Of a DNA stretch of 8,303 nucleotides, positions 1-6,608 are shown one piece after another. The notes beneath the pieces were generated by a model. It was not told where the DNA came from and did not search any database. It saw only the letters and a program-made list of their open reading frames with translations. The DNA is from an uncultured Flavobacteriales bacterium (GTDB lineage: Bacteria > Bacteroidota > Bacteroidia > Flavobacteriales > Crocinitomicaceae). Within the stretch, counting starts at the first letter, position 1; every line of letters begins with the position of its first letter. Location: the NCBI GenBank assembly GCA_946478775.1, contig CAMLDR010000181.1, positions 1-8,303 on the forward strand, in the 5' to 3' direction. The position numbers and the translations under genes are program-made.

Positions 1-95
1 CTGTTAGCATGAAGGACTTCTCCGTCCGATGTCCAATTAGCTGTTTCCATCTGTATGAATTTTGCGACAATAATACGAACTATTTGTCCATTCAT
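1..95 (-). CDS. Possible 5' end of a divergent gene, partial, unknown function
   Basis: An open frame starts with ATG at 95-93 on the minus strand and stays open for 31 codons to the left edge. It reads MNGQIVRIIVAKFIQMET and then ANWTSDGEVLHAN. A second in-frame ATG at 50-48 is an equally good start and would give METANWTSDGEVLHAN. The composition (Trp, Asp/Glu, mixed hydrophobics) looks like coding sequence rather than a chance frame, but 95 bases are too few to be sure. It would be divergent from the aminopeptidase gene, sharing the region around 96-172. I see no good TAnnTTTG promoter for it; TATTATTG at 75-68 is one base off but lacks a partner -33 box. I do not recognise the protein. 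If it is not a gene, this stretch is simply upstream intergenic DNA. Confidence 0.4.
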   Translation of the reverse strand, partial: MNGQIVRIIVAKFIQMETANWTSDGEVLHAN

Positions 96-106
96 CTAGA
101 AAAACG

Positions 107-136
107 TTGCAAAAAAAGCATAGTTTCCTATATTTG
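107..136 (+). promoter_or_regulatory. Bacteroidetes-type promoter for the M1 aminopeptidase gene
   Basis: TATATTTG at 129-136 matches the Bacteroidetes -7 consensus TAnnTTTG exactly. TTG at 107-109 lies 19 bases upstream, the expected place for the -33 element. Transcription should start near 142-146, giving a leader of roughly 30 bases before the ATG at 173. The leader contains a small inverted repeat, CGAAT-CAT-ATTCG (153-165), of unclear meaning. There is no Shine-Dalgarno sequence, as is usual in this phylum. Confidence 0.75.
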
Positions 137-172
137 CTCTTCAAAATATATACGAATCATATTCGCCCGAAA

Positions 173-2794
173 ATGAAGAAAATATTCTATTTGGTTGCTC
201 TTGTACTGGTAGCTTGTCAACCTAAACATTCTGACTCTGAGCATGCAGCTAGTCAAAGTAACGACTCCAAGCCTGCTGCTGCAGTTTCAGCCGATGAGAC
301 AAAACAAGATACTCCGAAAGTTTATCATGCATCCAGAACTGTATTGACGGATTTGATCAATACAAAACTGGAAGTTTCTTTTGACTGGACGAAATCCTGG
401 TTGATCGGTAAAGAAACGCTGCAGGCTAAACCACATTATTATCCTTCCAATGAATTGATCATGGATGCAAAAGGAATGGAAATCAAAAGTGTTTCCATGG
501 CCGGAAAAACGGTTGGCTTTGACTACAAGGACGATGTCCTGACAATCAAGCTGGATAAAAACTATACCCGTGATGAAATCTTTACGGTAGTCATTGATTA
601 CATCGCTAAACCAGATGAGCGCAAAACAGGCGGATCGGATGCGATCACAAGTGATAAAGGCCTTTACTTCATTAATCCCCGCGGAGAAGAAGCGAATAAA
701 ATGCCTCAAATCTGGACCCAGGGTGAAACGGAATCCAACTCGGTCTGGTTCCCGACAATTGATTCCCCGAATTCCAAAACAAAACAGGAAATTTATATCA
801 CTGTTCAAGACAAATATGCCACGCTTTCCAATGGTAAATTGATAAGTTCTACCAAAAATGCAGACGGTACCAGAACAGACTACTGGAAACAGGATTTGCC
901 GCACGCACCGTACTTATTTATGATGGGAGTCGGTGAATTTAAAGTAGTGAAAGATACTTATAAGCGCCCCGACGGAACAAGCATGGAGGTAAACTACTAT
1001 GTAGAACCTGAATGGGAAAAACATGCGAAAGCTATTTTTGGTGAAACTCCGGCAATGATCGGTTTCTTTTCACAATTATTAGGTGTTGAGTATCCCTGGG
1101 ACAAGTATTCTCAAATTATTGTAAGAGATTACGTTTCCGGTGCTATGGAAAACACCGGTGCAGTTATTTTTGGAGATTATGCTTATAAAAACCCACGTGA
1201 ATTATTAGACAATAATGACAATTCTACGATTGCTCACGAGTTGTTCCACCATTGGTTCGGAGACTTGGTAACGGCTGAATCCTGGTCAAACTTAACGTTG
1301 AACGAATCCTTTGCAAATTACTCCCAATTCTTATGGGATGAGCATCGTTATGGTTTGGATGAAGCAGAATACCAGGCCATGCAGGAAGCTGCAGGTTATT
1401 TCGCATCCGGAGATCAGGGAGGTTATCACGACCTGGTTTGGTTCGAATACAAATCACGTGAAGATATGTTTGACGGACATTCTTATAATAAAGGAGGACG
1501 TATCTTACACATGCTTCGCAAATACATCGGTGATGAAGCATTCTTCCTGGGATTGAAGAACTACCTGAAGCAAAACCAGTTTAAGGCTGCTGAATTTCAT
1601 CAATTAAGACTTGCTTTCGAAGAGGTGAGCGGTCAGGATTTGAATTGGTTCTTCAATCAATGGTATTTGGATAAAGGTCATCCGATTTTAGATGTGTCGT
1701 ATAGTACAGATGCAGCGAATACTGTTTCTGTGACAGTGAACCAAAAACAAAAAGACTTCGGTTTATTCAAATTACCTGTTGATGTAACAGTGTACGATGA
1801 TCGTGGGGCAACTACCAGCCGCCATTGGTTCAATGACGCATCCACAACAGTGAGCATTCCAACTCAAGGAACGGTGAAGAACGTAATCTTTGATTCTGAA
1901 GCCATGCTTTTATGTAAAATGGAAGAGAAAAAAGATGCTTCCTGGTATGCATTCCAATGGAACAATTCAAAACATTACATCCACCGTAAAACTGCATTGC
2001 AAAAAATTGCATCCGCTTCTCCTGAAGCTGCCAGAATAGCCAAGGAAGCGTTGCTGGATCCTTTTTGGGACATTCGTGCTACTGCCATTGAGAAAATAGG
2101 GAAAATGAGCGGTGACAATAAAACCGCTTCCCTTAACCGTTTGAAGCAAATGGCAATTTCAGATTCCTCTTCTGCTGTTCGTGTAGCCGCTATTATTTCA
2201 TTGGCAGGAAATATTTCTGCACCTGAATTGGAGCAATTATGTATGGAAGCTATTCAAAAAGACCAATCTTATTCTGTAATGAACACTGCGTTGATTCAAC
2301 TTGCAAAGGTGAACAGCAAAGCTGCCGTGGAAGCTTGTAAAGGATTGGAAAATGAACCTTCTGCAAAAATGCAGACCGGTGTTGCGATGATCTACGCAAA
2401 ATATGGTGATGCGGATCAGATTGCTTATTACGAAAAGATTTTCCAATCGAACCTGGTTCAAGGATTTGATAAATTGGGGATTATGAACTCGATGACTTTC
2501 TTTGCTGCCCGTCAGGACCCGAAAATTCAAAGACGTACTTTGCCGATCTTTGAAAGCGAGTACAAAAACGGGGGAATGTACACACAAATGTTCATGCCGC
2601 AATACATCGGTTATTTAAAGGATAACCTGCTGAATTCCATTGAAAAGTACAAAGCAGAGGAAGAAAAAGCGAAAAAAGACGGAAACACCAATGCAGCAGA
2701 CATTGCAAAAGGAAAACGCACAGATGCAGAAGCTTTGTTGGGTGATTATGAGAAAATGATCGCAGGTTTCCCAAAAGAAGAAGCTGAGCATTGA
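173..2794 (+). CDS. M1-family zinc aminopeptidase, predicted lipoprotein
   Basis: Predicted metallo-aminopeptidase that removes N-terminal residues from peptides, anchored by lipid in the cell envelope. From the ATG at 173 it is 873 residues. A lipoprotein signal (MKKIFYLVALVLVAC) puts the lipidated Cys at 15, followed by a Ser/Ala/Asp-rich linker to about 48. The N-terminal beta domain leads to the substrate-binding motif GAMENTG (323-329). The zinc site HELFHHW has His355, Glu356 and His359, with the third ligand Glu378 in NES at the family's exact spacing. Tyr438 in HSYNKGG fits the transition-state tyrosine. Residues about 600-780 look like HEAT-type helical repeats. A TTG at 107 would add 22 residues in frame, but that TTG is the promoter -33 box and the extension would spoil the signal peptide, so 173 is preferred. 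The gene ends TGA with an in-frame TAG directly after. Substrate range cannot be read from sequence. Confidence 0.93.
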   Translation: MKKIFYLVALVLVACQPKHSDSEHAASQSNDSKPAAAVSADETKQDTPKVYHASRTVLTDLINTKLEVSFDWTKSWLIGKETLQAKPHYYPSNELIMDAKGMEIKSVSMAGKTVGFDYKDDVLTIKLDKNYTRDEIFTVVIDYIAKPDERKTGGSDAITSDKGLYFINPRGEEANKMPQIWTQGETESNSVWFPTIDSPNSKTKQEIYITVQDKYATLSNGKLISSTKNADGTRTDYWKQDLPHAPYLFMMGVGEFKVVKDTYKRPDGTSMEVNYYVEPEWEKHAKAIFGETPAMIGFFSQLLGVEYPWDKYSQIIVRDYVSGAMENTGAVIFGDYAYKNPRELLDNNDNSTIAHELFHHWFGDLVTAESWSNLTLNESFANYSQFLWDEHRYGLDEAEYQAMQEAAGYFASGDQGGYHDLVWFEYKSREDMFDGHSYNKGGRILHMLRKYIGDEAFFLGLKNYLKQNQFKAAEFHQLRLAFEEVSGQDLNWFFNQWYLDKGHPILDVSYSTDAANTVSVTVNQKQKDFGLFKLPVDVTVYDDRGATTSRHWFNDASTTVSIPTQGTVKNVIFDSEAMLLCKMEEKKDASWYAFQWNNSKHYIHRKTALQKIASASPEAARIAKEALLDPFWDIRATAIEKIGKMSGDNKTASLNRLKQMAISDSSSAVRVAAIISLAGNISAPELEQLCMEAIQKDQSYSVMNTALIQLAKVNSKAAVEACKGLENEPSAKMQTGVAMIYAKYGDADQIAYYEKIFQSNLVQGFDKLGIMNSMTFFAARQDPKIQRRTLPIFESEYKNGGMYTQMFMPQYIGYLKDNLLNSIEKYKAEEEKAKKDGNTNAADIAKGKRTDAEALLGDYEKMIAGFPKEEAEH

Positions 2795-2818
2795 TAGAAT
2801 CTTTATATAAAATCTGGG

Positions 2819-2852
2819 GGGGACGCGAAGCATCGCGTCCCCACTGTTTTTT
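2819..2852 (+). terminator. Hairpin terminator between convergent genes (repeat copy A)
   Basis: GGGGACGCGA (2819-2828), loop AGCA, TCGCGTCCCC (2833-2842) form a perfect 10-bp GC-rich stem. It is followed on the plus strand by ACTG and six Ts (2847-2852), a classic intrinsic terminator for the aminopeptidase gene, 24 bases past its stop. The T run overlaps the stop codon of the convergent barrel gene (TAA at 2853-2851). On the minus strand the same stem is followed only by CCCAGATTTTATA, so it may also end that transcript, less strongly. The hairpin is one copy of a repeat seen again at 6458-6483. Confidence 0.75.
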
Positions 2853-5800
2853 AGAAGAACGCCTTCACCTCCATTCCACCGGCATGAATCACTTTATTCC
2901 CTTCGCTTTTCCGGCCATTGTATTGGACGGAAATTTGCAAACTTTTTGATAAGGAACGTTGATAACCCAGGCTCCAAACATAGTTTACTCCCGGTTTCAA
3001 GGCTTCCAGTAACTCAAATCCAAGCGGTGTATTGGAATCTCCCCGAAATGCAATCCGGATGATGTTGAACTGTCCCTGTAAACTCCCCTTTTGCGTTTGG
3101 TTGTATTTCCCGGTTACACCAATATCATAAATATCCGCTTCTTCACCTCCCAGGTTCTCTTCATTCCGTTTTTGGACCACACGTCCGTCCAAACTGAAAC
3201 GCAGGGATGTATTCGGCTGATAGATCAGTGAAGGCTTCAATTGCCAGTAATGCAGGCGGTAATTCCGTCCGGAAGTATAATCCACCGAAGATGTTTTCAG
3301 ACCTGTTTCAAACTGCGATTGAACACTGAATTTTTTCAGGATAGTTATTCGCGCATTGAACTCATGAGATTCCTTTGTTCGTCCGTCGAACCCGGTTGCC
3401 AGCAATGTTTTGGTCTTCGAACTTTCATAACTGTAATCCCCGCCGCCAATATTGTTCGTGCGATTGAAATACACCGTATTCTTGATAACATTTGCCGTAC
3501 TGATCAATGAATTATCGTCAATGCTTCCTACAAACGGATTGTATGCTCTTGCCCCGTCAAACACGTTGGTTTTTCGCTGCAGCCTGAAACGGGTTTGGGT
3601 AGAAAAACGCGCCAGTACTTTTCTTATGCCGGTGCTATTCGACCAAATCCGTTCCGGTCGAAGCGTCAAGGACTGATTGTACTCATTGGAATACGTTTTA
3701 ATGTAATCATTGGAAGGAGTAAACACACGGATATAACCTGCCTGATCTGCATATGCTGCTATTTCAAACTCGTTCAGGTCTTTGATTCCGTCTCCGTTGT
3801 AATCATTCCAGGTATAAACACCTTGTCCGTCATTTACTTTGATGTAGATGAATTCTTTCTTTTGTTCCAATCCGGCTCCTACTTCATAAAAAGTAGTCAA
3901 ATTCACCGTTCCTTTCCAAAATTTGATATCGTGATCCACACGTCCGTTCGTTGTATTTTCCGGGGCCTGCATAATTAAAGTCGTGTCCAGGATTTTCAAT
4001 TCGCGGTAGTTCGCAACGATATACAGGCGTTGATTTTTCCAATTGTTTTTCGTCCACTCGGCACGAAGTGTTCTTGCCTTTGCTGCATTTCGTAAACGCG
4101 TACTGTCTGATCTTCCATCCACACGCTCACGGTAACTCAACAACAATTCTCCGGAAGAAGTGTCTCCCAAAGCTACATAACCCTGGTAATCGAAGAAACT
4201 ATAGGATTGGAGATTCAGTAACGAATCACCCTGCACAAAACGGTTTAATTCCTGGTCATCTTTAAACCCGATCCGCACTTTCTTGATTTGTTTGGAAATA
4301 TCTGCTCTGTGGCGTAAGAACTGATTCGCATTCTCATTTTTCGCGCTCAAAAAACTGGCGTCAATATTGACATTGAATCCACGCTGTCTCCAGGAAGTAA
4401 TTAATTGTGTCCGCAATCCGGAAAAATCAGAACCGATCTTATACTGCTGTGCATTGATCCCGATCTTTCCATATTTTGTATTCTCAATACTTGTTCCCAG
4501 GGTTGTCAGCACCTGGTTTCCCGTGTATCCGCTATTCCGTGTATTCCAGTCGCGGTCAAATTCCACAGACCGGTATTGTTCAATTGGCTTGAAATAAGGG
4601 TCCAGCATTTCTATTTCAGCTTGTTTCTTCCAACTCCAGGCCGGAACAGAATCTTTTCCGAATGGATTGGTGTGTTCGATCCTCGTACGCATGGAATAAC
4701 CCCGGTCATCAAATCGATCCTCCGAAGAAAAAGTATTGAGATCATAGCCGCTCATTCCCAGTTCGGAGGTCATTTTGAGCTTTTCATTGAACCGGTAGGT
4801 TGCTCCCGCAGTAAATAATTGTTGTCTTTTCGGAGTAATCAGCAAAGAAACGGGTGCATAATCTCCAACAGAAACTCCGCCAACAGGCTGCACCCATTTG
4901 TATACGCGCCCAATTGCATTGAATTTTTCAAACACATAATCTCCTTTTCCGGGCCCTACGTATGAAAACTGGGCTTTGTAATAAGCCAGACTTTGATCTA
5001 CGGAAGCCACCAAAACACTGTCATATCCCATAGAATCGACCATTTGGTACATCACCAGGTTCTCGGAAAATCCAACCGAATCAATCACGGAATACCTGGC
5101 CAGCTCCAAACTGTCTCCAATTTTAGATAACAGAAACTTTTGATCATTCGTCAGGTTTTGTTGCAGCGGCTGGTTCTTCGCATCCTGTTCGGAATAGGCG
5201 TTAATCCACCAATCCAGCTTTTTACTTTGTGCAGCCGTTGAAAATTGAAAGAGTGACCGGGCATAGTTCTGATCCGAATACTGAAATTCTACTACGATTC
5301 GAATATCCTTCGTAATCAGGTTTTTAGCCGTAAAAGTCAGTTCGGAAGTGTTGTAATCAATCACGTAATCGTATTCCTGTCCGCGGCTCAGCTGTCTCCC
5401 GTCGATGTATACACGCTCCGTTCCCGAAAGAATAATAATATACGGTTCGTTCTCATTTCCTCTCAGTCGGTAAGGTCCCTGGTTTCCTTCCACTCCCTGG
5501 ATAATTTGCCGGTTGAATTTTCCTTTTGACAAAGCACCGCTGACTTGTGTTTTTATCGTTCCGGTCTTGTCTTTTTTCCAAAAGTATTCGCCGCTGAGAC
5601 CTTGTCCTCTTTTCTTATAGGTTAAAAAATATCCGTCCGGTTTACTAATCCAGAAATCTCCTGCCGTAAGTTTAAACTGATCATTAAACAGCTGAATAAA
5701 TACCTGGTCGAACTCTTGCAGTTTATTGGTATTCCCTTCCGGCTGGATCGGCAAATTATCGTCCGTAACCGACGCCAACACCTGCAGGTTCGGTGCAATG

Positions 5801-6300
5801 TATCCCGACAATTCCAAATTCAAGGAGGAATTTACCGATAAATCCTGCCGGTTCCCGAAGGTAATTCCCCTGGAAATGCTTCCCGATTTTCGAAGACCGT
5901 TTGCTCCCATCAGGTCCAGCGGCTCTGTTCCGGGCGTGATCAGATACTTCTCCCTATCTCCCTTGTTTTGAGTATAGATCATATTCGTATCCCGCAACTG
6001 ATAGCTTTTGGCGAAGGAAAACGGCAAAACCCGATAGGAAACACTGAGTTCATCCGAACAAGACTGAACCACTTGTAATGTCCCTTTTGCATAATCTATG
6101 ATATACCGATATGGCAGGATGATCTCTCCGCCGCAACGCACTATCAGCGAGTTTGGCGCAATACTCAAAGAATCTAATTGAATGGTATTGTTTGTTGCCG
6201 GAATGGTTTTTTGACGGTACGCGTTTTCCTGTGTCCAGCTTTGAACCCAACAAAATATACTGCTTAGCAATAGAAGTCCAACCCGTACAGCGTGCATCAT
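2851..6300 (-). CDS. Large predicted outer-membrane beta-barrel protein, unknown function
   Basis: 1149 residues from ATG 6300. MMHAVRVGLLLLSSIFCW followed by a polar stretch is a signal peptide, with cleavage probably around residues 21-25; the second Met is an alternative start. Two related beta modules follow: about 41-95, and about 281-341 with the pattern GTERVYIDGRQLSRGQEYDY. Between them are SGSISRGITFGNRQDLSVNS (139-158) and DDNLPIQPEGNTNKLQEFDQ (180-199), which I recall as conserved in large Bacteroidetes surface proteins. From about 490 to the end, alternating aromatic/polar strands dominate and the chain closes on a terminal Phe (EVKAFF), as in barrels inserted by the Bam machinery. 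DYNGDGIKDLNE (833-844) has EF-hand loop geometry and may bind calcium. I see no TonB box and no type IX sorting domain. A distant link to SprA-type proteins is possible but unproven. No good promoter precedes it, and the ATG lies about 45 bases past a terminator-like hairpin. Confidence 0.8.
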   Translation of the reverse strand: MMHAVRVGLLLLSSIFCWVQSWTQENAYRQKTIPATNNTIQLDSLSIAPNSLIVRCGGEIILPYRYIIDYAKGTLQVVQSCSDELSVSYRVLPFSFAKSYQLRDTNMIYTQNKGDREKYLITPGTEPLDLMGANGLRKSGSISRGITFGNRQDLSVNSSLNLELSGYIAPNLQVLASVTDDNLPIQPEGNTNKLQEFDQVFIQLFNDQFKLTAGDFWISKPDGYFLTYKKRGQGLSGEYFWKKDKTGTIKTQVSGALSKGKFNRQIIQGVEGNQGPYRLRGNENEPYIIILSGTERVYIDGRQLSRGQEYDYVIDYNTSELTFTAKNLITKDIRIVVEFQYSDQNYARSLFQFSTAAQSKKLDWWINAYSEQDAKNQPLQQNLTNDQKFLLSKIGDSLELARYSVIDSVGFSENLVMYQMVDSMGYDSVLVASVDQSLAYYKAQFSYVGPGKGDYVFEKFNAIGRVYKWVQPVGGVSVGDYAPVSLLITPKRQQLFTAGATYRFNEKLKMTSELGMSGYDLNTFSSEDRFDDRGYSMRTRIEHTNPFGKDSVPAWSWKKQAEIEMLDPYFKPIEQYRSVEFDRDWNTRNSGYTGNQVLTTLGTSIENTKYGKIGINAQQYKIGSDFSGLRTQLITSWRQRGFNVNIDASFLSAKNENANQFLRHRADISKQIKKVRIGFKDDQELNRFVQGDSLLNLQSYSFFDYQGYVALGDTSSGELLLSYRERVDGRSDSTRLRNAAKARTLRAEWTKNNWKNQRLYIVANYRELKILDTTLIMQAPENTTNGRVDHDIKFWKGTVNLTTFYEVGAGLEQKKEFIYIKVNDGQGVYTWNDYNGDGIKDLNEFEIAAYADQAGYIRVFTPSNDYIKTYSNEYNQSLTLRPERIWSNSTGIRKVLARFSTQTRFRLQRKTNVFDGARAYNPFVGSIDDNSLISTANVIKNTVYFNRTNNIGGGDYSYESSKTKTLLATGFDGRTKESHEFNARITILKKFSVQSQFETGLKTSSVDYTSGRNYRLHYWQLKPSLIYQPNTSLRFSLDGRVVQKRNEENLGGEEADIYDIGVTGKYNQTQKGSLQGQFNIIRIAFRGDSNTPLGFELLEALKPGVNYVWSLGYQRSLSKSLQISVQYNGRKSEGNKVIHAGGMEVKAFF

Positions 6301-6344
6301 GCTAAAGTACTAACGTTTTAAGTGCTGCGCTAGTATATATAAAC

Positions 6345-6395
6345 AAAAAAATCCACTTGTCCGGGCGCGATTAATCGCGTTCCTACAAGTGGATT
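6345..6395 (-). terminator. Nested hairpin with T tract upstream of the barrel gene
   Basis: The outer stem AATCCACTTGT (6350-6360) pairs perfectly with ACAAGTGGATT (6385-6395). Inside it, CGCGATTAATCGCG (6366-6379) is a perfect palindrome, extended by GGG/TTC with wobble pairs. On the minus strand the structure runs into seven Ts (6351-6345), the form of a strong intrinsic terminator. It could stop readthrough from nrdA or act as an attenuator in a leader of the barrel gene; no small transcript of its own is evident. Confidence 0.65.
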
Positions 6396-6398
6396 ATA

Positions 6399-6440
6399 TG
6401 TGTGATCTCATAAAAACGGCACAATTATTAACATCACACA
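6399..6440. repeat. Inverted repeat TGTGTGAT / ATCACACA
   Basis: TGTGTGAT (6399-6406) and ATCACACA (6433-6440) are perfect 8-bp inverted arms around a 26-base AT-rich centre, in which a few further pairs are possible. It sits between two terminator-like hairpins. It may be a protein-binding site or part of an RNA structure; no function can be assigned. Confidence 0.5.
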
Positions 6441-6448
6441 AAACCTTT

Positions 6449-6485
6449 AAAAAACCTGTGGGGACGCGATGCCTCGCGTCCCCAC
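6449..6485 (-). terminator. GC-rich hairpin terminator downstream of nrdA (repeat copy B)
   Basis: GTGGGGACGCGA (6458-6469), loop TGCC, TCGCGTCCCCAC (6474-6485) make a perfect 12-bp stem. On the minus strand it is followed by AGG and six Ts (6454-6449), fitting an intrinsic terminator about 118 bases past the nrdA stop. On the plus strand T runs also follow (6491-6494, 6498-6505), so it could work both ways. The core matches repeat copy A near 2819-2844 in reverse orientation at 25 of 26 positions. Confidence 0.7.
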
Positions 6486-6512
6486 CTGGATTTTCTGTTT
6501 TTTTTGATTCTT

Positions 6513-6531
6513 TTCTATCCTGAACACATTT
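6513..6531 (-). repeat. Direct repeat, downstream copy of the nrdA 3' end
   Basis: TTCTATCCTGAACACATTT is identical to 6601-6619, where it contains the last codons Met-Cys-Ser-Gly and the TAG stop of nrdA. The offset is 88 bases, so this copy is not in the nrdA frame. Flanking bases differ immediately on both sides. Confidence 0.85.
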
Positions 6532-6551
6532 ACCTGCGGTGAATTAGCTCT

Positions 6552-6568
6552 TTGCTTTTTCAAAGCAA
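6552..6568 (-). repeat. Short hairpin TTGCTTT-TTC-AAAGCAA
   Basis: Perfect 7-bp inverted repeat (6552-6558 / 6562-6568) with a 3-base loop. It is the last of three near-contiguous hairpins in the nrdA 3' untranslated region, separated by one base from the next. It is AT-rich and has no T tract of terminator type. Confidence 0.55.
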
Positions 6569-6569
6569 T

Positions 6570-6587
6570 CAATTTCTTTCGAAATTG
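6570..6587 (-). repeat. Short hairpin CAATTTC-TTTC-GAAATTG
   Basis: Perfect 7-bp inverted repeat (6570-6576 / 6581-6587) with a 4-base loop. It directly abuts the palindrome at 6588-6608 with no spacer. Confidence 0.55.
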
Positions 6588-6608
6588 GGATAGAATTTAA
6601 TTCTATCC
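6588..6608 (-). repeat. 21-bp palindrome over the nrdA stop codon
   Basis: GGATAGAATT (6588-6597), a central T, and AATTCTATCC (6599-6608) form a perfect 10-bp inverted repeat. The nrdA stop TAG (6605-6603) lies in the right arm. As RNA it would fold as an 8-bp stem with a 5-base loop right at the end of the reading frame. Its right arm is part of the 19-bp direct repeat. Confidence 0.7.

Larger units (their letters stand above)
6301..6602. other. Gene-free, hairpin-rich intergenic region between nrdA and the barrel gene
   Basis: About 300 bases with no convincing gene. Going down from nrdA on the minus strand, it holds three short near-contiguous hairpins (6552-6608), a second copy of the nrdA 3' end (6513-6531), a GC-rich repeat hairpin with a T tract (6449-6485), an 8-bp inverted repeat (6399-6440) and a nested terminator hairpin (6345-6395). 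The last 45 or so bases before the barrel gene (6301-6344) are AT-rich, with no TAnnTTTG match at a workable -33 spacing. TACTTTAG at 6309-6302 is one base off but almost touches the ATG. Confidence 0.7.

Noticed and set aside
153..165. CGAAT-CAT-ATTCG in the aminopeptidase leader as an operator
   Set aside because: A 5-bp arm pair is easily found by chance and nothing else supports a regulator site.
287..904. 205-codon frame antisense to the aminopeptidase
   Set aside because: Its Cys/Phe/Arg-rich composition is typical of a shadow of the real gene, which has full motif support on the other strand.
3595..4818. Several plus-strand frames (for example 3595-3978 and 4405-4818) antisense to the barrel gene
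   Set aside because: Phe/Cys/Ile-rich translations without domains, fully covered by a convincing gene on the other strand.
2851..6300. Classification of the barrel protein as a TonB-dependent receptor
   Set aside because: I see no TonB box or plug-domain pattern near the N-terminus; the conserved blocks are of a different type.
6442..6585. Minus-strand open frame of about 45 codons downstream of nrdA, rich in Lys and ending inside the palindromic repeat
   Set aside because: It has no ATG, would need a TTG start, runs through hairpins and the repeat, and its Lys content simply reflects A-rich DNA.
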